64,000 nucleotides of DNA from Patagioenas fasciata (taxonomy: Eukaryota; Chordata; Aves; Columbiformes; Columbidae), in contig NC_092560.1 of NCBI RefSeq assembly GCF_037038585.1, positions 62,500,049 through 62,564,048 of the forward strand, in the 5' to 3' direction. The notes under the pieces were generated by a model. The model had not been told where the DNA came from. It saw only the letters and a list, made by a program, of their open reading frames with translations, and did not search any database. Position 1 is the stretch's first letter. The number at the start of each line of letters is the position of its first letter. This document shows positions 48,250-60,900 of the stretch, piece by piece. Both the position numbers and the translations under genes were made by a program.

Positions 48250-48816
48250 TGTTCGAGTTTGCGGAGAGGATAGAGTTAATTTTCTTCCTAGTAACTGATA
48301 CAGTATTGTGTTTTGCATTTTTTGTAAGAATAATGTTGGTAGCACACTGATGTATTTGTTGTTGCTAAGTAGTGCTTATACTAAGTCAAGGACTTTCCAG
48401 CTTCCTATGCTCTTCCAGCAAGGAGGTGCACAAGAACCTGGGACAGGGCATAGCCAGGGCAGCTGACCCAAACTGGCCAAAGGGTTATTCCATACCATAT
48501 GTCATGCTCAGCATACAAACTGGGGGGTTGCTGCTCAGGGGTGGGCTGGGCACTGGTCAAGTCAGCGTGTGGTAAGCAATTGCATTGTGTATCACTGGTT
48601 TTGTAGATACTTTTATAATTTTTGTTATTATTTTTTTAATTTTTATTGCTTTCCCGTTCTCTCCCATTAAACTGTTTTTTATCTTGATGCACAGTGTTTA
48701 CCTTTTTGTTTTGTTTTGTTGTTTGTTTTTCCTGATTTGCTCCCCAATCCCGTTGTGAGGAGGAATGAACAAACCAGTGCATGTAGCGTTTAGCTGCCTG
48801 TCAGATTAAACCACAC
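48250..48816 (+). mobile_element. Solo LTR of an avian endogenous retrovirus
   Basis: The sequence follows a common bird LTR through most of its length: GGATAGAGTTAATTTTCTTC near the start, TTGTTGCTAAGTAGTGCTTA, GACCCAAACTGGCCAAAGGG, TATTCCATACCATATG, a CATACAAACTGGGGG promoter-like segment, GCAATTGCATTGTGTATCAC, ATTAAACTGTTTTTATCTTG (polyadenylation region), and TTAGCTGCCTGTCAGATTAA near the end. No internal retroviral sequence is attached, so it is a solo LTR left by recombination. I know this type from many neoavian genomes; subfamily not assigned. It has clear substitutions, so it is not very recent. Confidence 0.88.
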
Positions 48817-49177
48817 CCAGACCTAACTGGCTGAGGGAATACTTTGTTAATCTCTATGTGTGATCAATTTGTTGTGCATTTGCTGGTAGACCAGGCCTTA
48901 ACAGCGACTAGAGCTCAGCCTTATTAGACATACTTGGTTATTAACCTATGGAAGGTAGGGAAGACTGCAGTGAAATGTGTAGTAAAACAAAGCACAAATA
49001 TAAAGGAAATTGGACACACTGATTACAGTCCTCAGGAGACTACTAGTGCATTCATGTTTCAGTGTTTGCAAGCTTCTTAATTTCTACTACAGTCTTTAAA
49101 CTGGAAATTACTGATTTGTTGTTAGCAGACTTTTTTTTTTTACTATAATTCTTAAAATTACCAGGAAAATAACCATA

Positions 49178-49360
49178 AGAACTGGAACAGGCTCCCCAGG
49201 GAGGTGTCATGGCCCCAAGCCCAACAGTGTTCATGAAGAGACTGGGCACTGACCTCAGACACATGGTGTGAATTTTGGGGTTGTCATATGCAGGGACAGA
49301 ATTTGGACTCAATGATCCTTGCAGGTCCCTTCCAACTCAGGACATTCTATGATTCTATGA
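49178..49360 (+). mobile_element. CR1 LINE 3'-end fragment
   Basis: It starts in GGAACAGGCTCCCCAGGGAG, a conserved CR1 segment. It runs through TTGGACTCAATGATCCTTGC and AGGTCCCTTCCAACTCAG, and ends in ATTCTATGATTCTATGA, the typical CR1 terminal repeat. The 5'-truncated copy is about 183 bp. Confidence 0.93.
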
Positions 49361-50226
49361 ACTGTTGTGTCGTTTTGTTTCATGAAAGTAACAATTGGTC
49401 CCCTGTTGTTTTTTCTTTTTCTTTTTTTTTTTTTTTTTGCTGCTGCTGCAAACTGCTTCTAGTGCAATTAAAGTTTCTTACGTACAGTGTCACTTGGTAA
49501 CAGATTTTATCACAAATTTCAGTATATATGTTGCTGCTTAGCAATTTATGTTTGTAGCAATGTGATTCAATTTAGTCAAAATGAGAGTAATGATCACTTG
49601 CTAACCTGGAGCTTCTTGGAGTTAATACAGTGTTAATCTGTTTGGAAGATTTATTCTTTAAAATGTGGTATGAGCATTCTAAATTTAAAGGAGATTAAAA
49701 GTAATATCAGCTGAAATAATAGCGTGTCCTGTCGTTGCAATTCCAACTGTGTGCATTGATAAGAAAATAATTGTTTTGAAACTTTAAAACATATTCATCT
49801 AGTGTTTGTGATGAACTGTTCTTAATCTTTTTGACAGGGCTCTACAAAATGTGTTATGTAATTTTTCTGCTCATGACATCAACAAATTGTACACTGGATG
49901 TATAATGGAGGAACTGGTGCATCTGAAGGCTAAAAAATTTAAAGTGAATTTCTGTTTGTGACCTGTGCAGCCACAGGGTATAAGTGGTATCTAGATAGAT
50001 GTATAATTTAATATTTATTAGTCAAAATGGGTAAACAACTCACTTTAACCAATGGAGTGTCAGTAAACTTTCCTAGTGTGCTGTGAAAAAAAACCCAAAA
50101 CAAACAGTAATAGAATATGCTCAGAATAAACTTTGTCAGATATTCATTCAGCGTAGCTTTTAAAAGATGTGGTGAAGTGATATTTTGAAAACTGTTAAAG
50201 AACACTGTTAAAGGAGGACAGGAAAC

Positions 50227-50680
50227 TGCTAGAGAGAGCCTGACGCAGGGCAACAAAGATGATTAAGAGAGTAGAGCATCTCCCTTGTGAGGAAAAACTG
50301 AGGGAGCTGGGTCTCTTTAGCTTGGAGGAGACTGAGGGGTGACCTCATTAATGTTTATAAATATGTAAAGGGTGAGTGTCACAAGGATGGAGCCAGGCTC
50401 TTCTCGGTGACAACCAATGGTAGGACAAGGGGTAATGGGTTCAGACTGGAACACAGGAGGTTCCGCTTAAATTTGAGAAGAAAGTTCTTCTCAGTGTGGG
50501 TGACAGAACATGAGAACAGGCTGCCCAGGGAGGTTGTGGAGTCTCTTACTCTGGAGACATTCAAAACCCGGCCGGACACATTCCTGTGTAACCTCATCTG
50601 GGTGTTCCTGCTCTGGTGGGGATATTGGACTAGATGATCTTTTGAGGTCCCTTCCGATCCCTGACATTATGTGATTCTGT
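50227..50680 (+). mobile_element. CR1 LINE, 3' part with ORF2 tail
   Basis: The block contains GAGGAAAAACTGAGGGAGCT, GGTCTCTTTAGCTTGGAGGA and GACCTCATTAATGTTTATAA (ORF2 tail). These are followed by GAACAGGCTGCCCAGGGAGG, TTGGACTAGATGATCTTTTG and AGGTCCCTTCCGATCCCTGA, ending in TGTGATTCTGT. It is about 454 bp and 5'-truncated, relatively well preserved. Two overlapping open frames on opposite strands across 50379-50637 are element sequence, not genes. Confidence 0.94.
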
Positions 50681-51794
50681 AAAGGAAGGGTCTGATTTCA
50701 ATACTTAACATGATCAGAATTTTGGCCTTTGGTTTTTGAATGAGTCAGTTCAAAGCAAATATATGAATGACTAGTTGCAGACTTCACTGCTGAGATATTT
50801 TAACTTATTCCTATGTTAATAAAATGATCTAGAGAGAAATCTAAGACCTAAGCTCTAAGCTGTAATCTGATGTCTTAGGGCTCTAAGGCTAAGATGAGAT
50901 GAGGTTTAGAAGCTCATGGTTATTAATGGGTAATGCTTTATAGCCTTTATATGGGCAAAGCTTGTGCATTGACTGAACAATTAAATACCATACTTTCTAT
51001 ATACTTGTGCCGGACTTCGTGGCCTGGAAAAGACACTCTTAGGAAATCTCCTGGGAATTCAGAACACTTCAATAACTCTCACTTTCCTATCTCATGGCCA
51101 TAGTTTTCACTTTCATTTTGAATTAGAAATAATCTAATACTTCCTCAGTTACAGAGTGAAAGAGATTCACTACAGTGGCATAACTGGTCAGTATTAGTAA
51201 TATCTTATAGAAGTTCTGCCTGTATGTATCCTGTTCCATCTGTGACCCTTTCTTCTTTTTTTTCTTCCTGTGTTCCCCTTACTCCCTTGCACACGGTCTG
51301 AGGTCCTTATGGAGTTGGACTGCATCCTGCATATCTGTGTACCAAGTGTTCCTTATGCAGCTGGGTCATAATTTCCCGACTGAAGTTATATTCTGCTAGG
51401 CCTCTTGCAATGACGTGTTTGGTGTCTCTTTTCCAAAGAATACTTTTAGGGCTGGGATTCTACAAATAGGAAGCTCTCTGAAAATTAAGTATTTGAGGAG
51501 TAGGAAAAAGCAGGTTAGCTAGAGTGCAAGGTCAGGCAGGATGCCAATTTTCTGCCCTCCAGCCCTTCAAGTATTAAAAAAAGGCAAAAATAATCTCATT
51601 TTTGTACACTTACCTTCAGAAAGGACTTTGCCTTTTGTTGTCTACAGAGTACTTTGAAAACCTACATTGACAGGTTAGAGTAGATTTCAGAGGTAAAAGC
51701 CAAGACTGTCAGTCTACACAGACAGTGAAAGAAAATCCTATATGTATTTGTCCTGATTAACTGAGTGCTTACCAGCTTTGTTTCAGTACCTCAG

Positions 51795-51975
51795 ATCATA
51801 GGTCATAGAAAAGTGGCTGGACCTCTGAAGGTTTCTGGTCAAACTTTGTGCTTTAAGGCAGACTATCACTAACACTAGGTCAGCCATGGCTTTGTCTGGC
51901 CAAGTCCAAAATCTGCGGGGATGGAGCTTCCACAACTGCTTTGGTTGCCTGCTGCAGTGCTACTCTACTGTCATA
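51795..51975 (-). mobile_element. Diverged CR1 LINE 3'-end fragment
   Basis: The plus strand reads as the reverse complement of a CR1 end: GGTCATAGAAAAGTGGCTGG, ACCTCTGAAGGTTTCTGGTC, then GGGGATGGAGCTTCCACAAC and TGCTTTGGTTGCCTGCTGCA. These match the usual AATCATAGAATGGTTTGGGT ... GGGGATGGGGCATCCACAAC ... TGGGCAACCTGTTCCAGTGC order. It is older than the copies at 49.2 and 50.2 kb. Confidence 0.75.
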
Positions 51976-54900
51976 CATAACATGCTTTTTTAGAACAAGT
52001 AAAATTTACAACTATAGTTTAGTTAGCACCAAGTCTAAATATATTTCTTATGATAGAAAATTGGTGTTATAAATGCATAAACATTTTAGTCTGGCCAGTG
52101 GTGCTACTTAAGGAAGTCCAATCCTCTGCCAATGTTGGAGGAGACCGTCCCTCCTTCTGTGTTCATTCTTGCTCAGTAAGAAATAAAGGTGACTTTTCAT
52201 CTTGACAAATTCTCCAATGTCTGGTTGTGTTGACGTGCAAACACCAATGTGGTAATGAAGCTGAATAGGTGGCATGAAGCTGAACACATGGCATGCAGCA
52301 TGAAAGGAGTACTTGGCAGAAGGACCAGGTCAGTTTATTTTGGGAGCAGTACCAAATTACACAGTAAAGAGATTGTGGAGTACAGTATGGCAAAACATTG
52401 AGAGCGTGTGGTACCACATAGCAATGGGAAAGCTTGCTGAGTGGTTATTATCACAGTCTCAACATTCATTTCAGCTCTAAATTTTGACAAATTGTTAAGA
52501 AACTTTAAATCCCAGGAAATAATATTTGATTTACAACTGGCAATATGAAGTTGCCAATTCTTGAATAAGTTGAGTGGAGGTGGAAAACATGCATTTCAAA
52601 AGTACGAAAGATTTTGGATACCGGAAAGAAAGGTATTTTATTCCCCTGTTCCAACACCAGCACATATTGCAAATATGGGAAGGTCAAAATAGTAACACAA
52701 AATGCTGGGTTTGCCGTCTCTTTTAAAAACAACAATGCCACAACAGAAATAATTGATTCTGAAAGTTTTTGTGAATCCAGTACAACTTTTTGAAAAGACC
52801 ACATGCAGCTTATTATGCAGGTGTCTGGAAAAAAATTATGTCATGCAGGAAGGAGTGTCTTCCTCTGACCTTGATGAATTGATTTGTAAACAAGGAATAC
52901 AAATCATAATATGGAAAACACCATTCCATTACTGATATCTCCTGATAATGGATAGATGTGTTCTTATATTTAATTCTTAAATTTGTTATAATTCACAGTT
53001 CATCTGAATTGTGGAAATAATCTTCAGACTGAAAAAATGATGCCATTTCTAGAGACATAATGGAATAAAGCATTACAAGCCAAAAACTAGAAGCATTGTT
53101 GATGAGAGGATCACTATTTTCATATCTACTTGTGGCATAGCTGTCACTCTGAATTTCGTTCCTGAAAGAAATAACAATGTCTCAAAATTCATCAAGGACC
53201 TGTGCATGTGTTTTCCTGTCCTATGAAGGAGCAAAGTCTTTCTCACTGGCTGAGCAGCTGGATCTGTAGTGCTACCCCTGGTGCACAATTTCTTGTTATT
53301 ATTCAAGATTATACACTTCAGTTTCTGTAATTGAATATATCTCAGGAACTGTTCAGTCCTCATTGAAGCTAAGGGGGAAATGTGACTGGTTGAAAGGGGT
53401 TTATTGCCATAAATAAACCACGTGAGTGCATGTGTTCCCAAGGATGAAGCCCAATCAAGAGACACTTTGACAGTGGCATTCTAAAGGTTTAATTTAAATT
53501 CTTAATCATGCAGCTAAGCAGACTTCATACTTCAGACAGATGTGGAGTACATTTGTCTTGTTAAAATAAGATTATAATCCACCATAAGATACACAGCTCT
53601 TAGTATCTAACATAGAGTAATGAATGAACTGTATCTTTCATGCTAAAGTAGTGTAGCTGTGTTAGCACAGTAGACTGTGTTAATTGCAAAATAAAATAAT
53701 GTCAGGATACTAGAAGAACTCTTGGTATTTTACAGTAACAGGCTGGCAATATTTAGACTTTCAAGCTGTATAAAAGCAGTTTCACAGTTAGTTATTTATC
53801 ATTAGGTTGAAAACTGTTTGACATCTGCTGTGTATTACAGAAGTTAATGTTTGCACTTGCTCTCCACGGGTTTGATGTTCACCTACTGATATTCTCCTAT
53901 GGGTATTTCTAATCATACTGAAATGTTCCCAAAGCAGCTGAGACAGAATTAGTTCTAGATAATATTTCCATGAGTTGTGTTAAGCTAGGTTTCTCTTAGT
54001 TTTAACAAGTCAAAACTAGACTTTTCAGAAGCATTAAAAAACCTTGTTTTTTTAATAAAAGCAGTTTTACTGCCTTTTTGAATTAACTTCCAGTTAAGGA
54101 ACAGGCATGCATGAAACTTGCACCATCTTCATTGTCTCTACAGAACATACCAAACTCAAGAGTTACACTAAAACTGGTGTAGCTTGGGAGTTTCCTAACA
54201 TAGGAAACTGCATGGAGAATACCTTTCAATAAGTGCTTTTGAAAATACCAAAATGTAAAAATATAATCCATATGTAATAACAGTAATTACATTTTAAAGA
54301 ACTTAAGTTCTTAAATTTATCTCCATACTACCTTCTACTGCCTTCCCTATCCCACTGCCCTAATGTCCTATACAGACGAGGCAGTTGACAGAAGTCCAAA
54401 TTTATTCCCAGCACAGGAGATAAACTTGACTTTAGTGAGTAGAACAAATGTCACTGACAAAGGCTTAATGAATTATTATAACAGCCTTGAAAGGTCACGC
54501 TGGCAAGCTGGACCGATGCAGAAGGGGTTGAGACCCTATGAATTTCTTTGTGCTTATAGATAACAAAGGTAATTAGTATATGGTTGCATCTCTTTAACTG
54601 CCAGATGCAACAACGGAATTTCACTTACACTATCTTTAAATGTGAGCAGAAAGTAGTAGAAAGAAAATATTTTCTTTAGTTTTTTCTTGGCTTTGTAACT
54701 TGAGAGAATTAACTACCTTAGAAGTTTGAACTGGTGGTGGAACAGCATTGTAAGATGAGAGATATCGAGAGAGAAAGCCAAGCCACAAACAACTGCAATA
54801 TTGTGATCCCTTAAGCCCCACAGTTAAGAAAGAGAAAAAAAATCGCCGCGCTAAGAATTCAGAGAGGACAAAGTAAATAAAATGGTTGAACCGCAAGATG

Positions 54901-57900
54901 GAAAACTGGTTCCAGACTATGATGCTCTAGTGACGCAAGCTGAAAAAGGTGCTGCGGCACAACTGCCCTCTCCCGAGACCTGGCAATAGTCATTTCTATA
55001 GGAGAAAAACCACATGAAGACAGTGAGTAAGTGAAATTTTAATACTGAAGTAGACTGGAAGAGATTGCATATGCAAACTGTTTTCAGAAAGCAATTCTGT
55101 GTCTGGGTGGAAAACAATGAGGCCTTATCCAGAACCAAAATGACGATAGAACACTTACTGGGCATTCTGCTAAACAGCTGAAAAAGTAAAGGGAGAAGAA
55201 GGGGAGGGAAAAAGATATGTAATCCTGTAAAAGGTAAATAATCAGAGTACTTGAGTGAAAGCAGAATGGTAATAGGGGAAGTTTAAGGAACATGTTCACA
55301 ATGGACGCAGGTATATGGAAGACGGGCTGTTGCTCATAATGAAGAATGTATCAATTCCTGGATCAAGTCCTGGATCAATTAGCTATAGATGTATCAAAAC
55401 TGGTGTGAAAACAGATATTGTGGATCCTCTGTTGGCCTTCATGAAGGATTAACCTCTACTAAGAGATTTATGATTAATCCAAAGAAGTTAAATTTTTGCT
55501 TTTCTTGATCAAGAGATGTGACTTGTTTAAATGAGACAGTCCGAATCATAGAGACTGACAAGAGATGTAGGAGCGTCTTTTTTCCATTTGTCTTTGTAGA
55601 AGGCATTTTCCACAAATGTTGAATATGATTCTTGAGTAGGATTATTCCAGGAGAAGGCTGGATGGCAAGTCATCCTTGTCTGTAGATGCCAATAAGGAAT
55701 TTATGGCTACTTTTAATGTTTTATGCCATAATGACAATGAGAGGTGGGGAACTGAAGTATTTGTGTACCAGATTTCCAATCTGTTACTTTGTTATGAGAT
55801 TCTAATCTCAAATCCATATAAACAAAGTACTTATTAAAATCTATATGGATCCCTCATTTGGAAGACACTGTCCTGTAAGATCTTTTCTCTCTTTCTGCTC
55901 CTTTCTTGATTAACTGAGATTTTCCTTTTGGTTCTGAAGCCTAGAACTCACATCAAAATGTTAAATTGTTAAATTCTTTGTGCAGAATTACCTCCTTTCC
56001 TGAGCTGGCAAACTTGCACGAAACTAGGTGTGACTTAATTAAATCTTTTCATGCTTCTATCCTATAATGCTTGAGCACTACTGTAAGTGTATGTGATTTT
56101 CCACATGAATGAAATGAAAGGCCTGTGCATAGCACCAAGGAACACTTCTGCACTTAATACTTATCATTTGGATAAGTTCTTAGAACCTAGTTAGGGTGTA
56201 CATGAGGAACAATTTGATTCTGAAGTAGAAAGAAAGTAGTAAGAAGACTCAGTTCTAAAATGAGAGATAAATTGTCACAGTGCAAATGAAACACAAATTT
56301 TAATGAACATAGTTGACATTGATGATATATTGTTCAAAGCTAAGTAAAAACTTTCTGTAAAAATCCTTAGTTTCAGAAACCTTTCTATGTTTGAACAACA
56401 GGCAGGTACTGTTGTTTAAGCCATTTGGGAGTTTTTCACTGACGGTTTTCTTTACAGATGCATGAAAGACATAGTACTTTCAGTTTCGGATTGGTCCTAA
56501 TGTAATGATGTGTTTCACAATTTTTTACCTTTACAATTCTTCCATGTGAGCAAGCAATTTCTTCTTGTCCTCTGACATAGCCTTGGGATGTTATAACCAA
56601 CTTTAAGTAAGTCTTTCCCTGATTTTGCAATTTTCTATAACCTTCAGCGGTTCCCACCGTTGTTGCACTGGAGAGGTAGTGTGCTGTTTGTCCACTGATA
56701 CAAACCATGAAGATGGCACACACTAGAGACTGGGGATTGGCATCTGAGGATCACTGGCATTTTGGTCTTAAAAAAACCCCCTATGATTTATTCTTGATTA
56801 ATGCACTAATCTTAACCAGGATGAACGTAACAACTACAGTCTCTTTTTACATCTGAGTATGGAAATAAAACAACTATTTCTGTTCTAATGTACAAATTAA
56901 GGGAAGCTTTAGAACATCATGGCAATATCACCTATGTTTAAGTGTCAGATTTAGCTCTTTTCTTCATACCAGACAGACCTAGGTCCAAACGTTTGGGCCA
57001 TGCATCAGTCAAGACTGAGAAGTTACATTTACCGTCTCTGTTCAGACCATGTAAACGTCCCTGTGTCTCTTCAGTGGAACTCTCCTAAACTTCCTTCTTC
57101 CTTTCTGATCAGTTCATAACCTTTGGCATTTCTCCACTTAATCCCAGTTTCTTGATGGAAGAGATTGGTGTCTTCCATTGGGAAGCCCACATGTATCAAG
57201 AAGAGACAACCTGATCAAGCCAGGTGAGAGAGGAATGCTGGTATCTTACCAAGAGTACTGCAGATACTAATATGTGTTGAACAAATAGAAATTATAAAAA
57301 ACCATATCACAAGCTGGTGTTCATTCCCGCATCATTCATGCACATTTAAGTTAGGTACACTGCTTACAGGTTTGATCCTGAAGTTTGGTTCTCAGATGAG
57401 TGGATGTACTTGATGCAGTATTGAGCGTAATTGGATGCACAACTAGAAGACTGAAACTTTGACTCAACTTATTTTGTGTGGTATCCCAATAAGTGATATT
57501 AAGACCAATCAGAGGCTTAAAACTATTTATGTGAGTAACTGTTTTGTTGGATTTGAGTACACTAGACTTTCAGGAGTTAAACTTAAAAATGTTTGATTAC
57601 TGACACTGAAAACCAAAGTCTAGGTTGCTATTACAGAAGGATCAAGTCAATAAATCTCAATAAGCAGTTAGAAAGAGGGGAAATCTTTACAAGGAATTAC
57701 TTGGAAGTTTATGTAAATAATTTGTTCCTTGTGTGGTTACCAGCTGGATTTCATAGTAAGTGATGATTGCTAATTTTATCAACAGTGGGTTTTGTGTTAT
57801 GACCACCTGTCCCTAGGAATTAAACAGAGTAGTATTAGAAGTTATTGATTTAATGCCAAGTGAAATACACATTTTCCCTGTAAAATATGTGCATTTTTCA

Positions 57901-60900
57901 GTATGAAACTAAAGTGCTTAAAGCTAAACACAGCTCATCTCACATTAGTTCGATATGTGATAGGAAAATATTTTGTTTTGTTGAGCTCTCAGTAACCTAA
58001 TTTACTGAAATCAACAACTAACACACTATACAGAGAAATGTAATCAATAATATTTTAATCTTTTTGATTGTAATTAAGTTTTTATGTCAAAGTGTTAACT
58101 CTGATACATTTAATCTTGGTAAACATTAAAGAAGCCCATTTTTAAACCATTAATTTGTATTTTTCTCAGCTGAAATGAATGGAAAAGCAAATATTTGGCA
58201 GAGGTCAACATCAGAGAGAATTAAGGGAAGTTCAAATCACCTGACATCACATCTGTTTATCATTCTGTATCCTGGCAGCCAAAGGCACTTTAATTATGAG
58301 AAGCTCAAGAAGCAGAAGATGTGTGCTAACATAGAACCTTAACTGAGATTCATTCCCATTGTAGCAGAGAGCAGATAGAGTGAGAAAAAAGTGACCGGTA
58401 ATTAATTTAAAAAATTAAGAGACCAAATAGGCTTACACAGTAAATATGAGGAGTAGCTATTCAAACTGTTCTTAGAGGAGTATAAGAAGGAAATCCTTTC
58501 ATGCGTAGGGTGCAAGGAATTCAAATTCTTTGGAGTTTGCAAAGGAGGGCAGCTGAAGCGTTTCTGTGGAAAGCAAGAAAGGCCTGTATTATGTAAGTGC
58601 TCTCTTATGAGAATTAAACTTGTAGAACAGCATAGAAAGAACAATGTATAATTTTCATCTTCATAAAGATGTTGAATAAGTAGAAAGGCACTTAAAAGCA
58701 ATTTAATTGACTGCGATAGAAAGTCTCCTGCTGACCTCTGTGTGTTTTGCATTAAATATAACACTCACGAAAAAACGTTTCCATTGGATGGTGTTCATTT
58801 ACTTTTTGGTAGCTGTAGATACTATAACTATATAAATAATAACTGGGGAGCAGGGATTTCTAACTTGTTTAACCATAAAATTAGTTTAATAAATACAGTT
58901 AACCAACAGTGTTACATTTTAATACTTAAGAACCAGAAAGTATTTAATTATGAATAGTCATTTGTAATTGTGTTAAATGTTTTAACGACACAGAAAACTT
59001 GTCAAGACATGTTAAATAGCAGGCAGTTTATTTTAACTCCTCTTACCTCATGGCTTTCAGGATGAAGTCACATATAGAGATATTGTTATATTGCAGAGAT
59101 GGTCTGTGTCTTTTGATTGACAGTATTTTCGGTTCTAAAGGTCTCTTGCGACAACTCTTGCAAGAAACTTCACTCACACATATCTGATATACAACAGCCT
59201 GTTAGTGTTAAATAAACACATCCCTTTATGTTATAGAGTGCAGGAGGCTTTTGTATAAGATGGAATTCATCAAGGTAGAGTAAATCCTGGTGAGGTGAAT
59301 TGACTGAAAATAGCTCTCTGGTTGCATAGGACATTTATTGCTTGAGTGCCAGTCCTATGGTTGCTACTTTTTGTTACTCACATAAAATTCCAGACAGAAA
59401 TGTATAGTTTTCTCTCCATCCATCCAAAGATGTATGTGCATAGATGTTTATTTAAGTAGTTTTGAAAAATTTTGAAAGCATGAAAGGGAAATATCAACAG
59501 AGATGCTAACAATGATAATAATTTAAATGTGTCAGTTCCTGAAGTAGTTTGGAAAGAATATTTGGAATTTAAGAAGCAATTCAATATCCCACAGCTCAGG
59601 CAAGCTTCAGTGTCAAACACTTGGCACTGTACATGATATTTATGGCAATCTTTATTTTGTTTGTAAATGAAGTTATTATACAAGGTAAAAGAAACTTTAC
59701 TGAGAAAAGCAAACTCCTCATTCTTCCAGAACTCTGTGCTTATCATCAGTACTTCTCTTTCATATTTTTCTTTTACTATATCCAGGGAAAACTTACCATG
59801 ACCTTGAACTTCTCCTTCCAGCAGTGAAACCTCCTCAGAAATGAACCTTTTTACTGTATAATTTAGCCTTGAATTTTATTTTGCATCTTCTCACTTTTTT
59901 TTTGTCACTATGTTATTGTCAAAAATAAATTAACTAAGTAGTTCCTTGGCTGAAGTTTAATTTCATATATTCTGACTGTCATTTTGTAGGTTCTTAAAAT
60001 CAGTTCACAAGAATTAGTCCTCAAAAATTATTAAATAATTCCTTCACAAGTCTGGTTTCTAGTAGTGCAATTAATATTTTAAATCGCGCTATAACCGCAG
60101 TTGCATAAAATAACTTTAAATAACTGTTCTTAAATTGATGCATGTTTCCCAGGCCTGTAAGATAAAATTTTATATTTTGTGTATGCATATTTCTTAGATC
60201 CCTATAGTAATCAAAAATTTTTAAAAAGTATTCTTCTTTTCAATATTTTAATGCTCTATTCTCAGAAATCAATTTGAAAGTCAAATGCTCAAATGCATTT
60301 CTATATCGTAAGTCCTTGGGCACTGTCTGTCTTTATTTCAGCATGGCAGTTGTGTGGTGTTCCAGCCCTGCTTGAGATGTTTCATTGGCTGAGAATGTAG
60401 AACGTGCGGTTTTGGCTGGACTCATTCCTGAACTAGATGAGACACTGTTGCATAAAGCACCAGGGGTATGATTCTGCTGTATCATCTACTGACCTCAGAG
60501 ACAGGAGAACTGAACCAGTTCTCCTATACAAGTAATAATGCACATGTTGGTTTTGCTTGGCTGGAAAACTCTTTGGGCGCATCACAATTTTGTCCTGGCA
60601 GAATAAAGCATGAAATGAAACAGGAGACTTGGACAAATTCTAGTTTCTGTGTGTGCATGCCTTTTTTTTTTTTTTTTTTTAATCTTTTCCCCTAAAGAAA
60701 CAAATGGAAGACAAGGAGATGCTTTACACATGATTGCAACTGTTCCTTAACTGGAACTGATTCAAAATCCACTAAAGTCAGATTTAAGACTCTGCTTTAC
60801 AGGCTGTTGAAGGACTAGAATACACTCAGTGTGAATTGGAATAGCTAATAGTGCTCTAGTCCCTGAGCTTCAGTAGTTAAAAAAGGGGGCAGAATATAAA

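Noticed and set aside
53073-53465. 130-codon minus-strand open frame
   Set aside because: No domain or compositional sign of coding; I considered a decayed DNA-transposon gene but saw no motif or terminal inverted repeats to support it.
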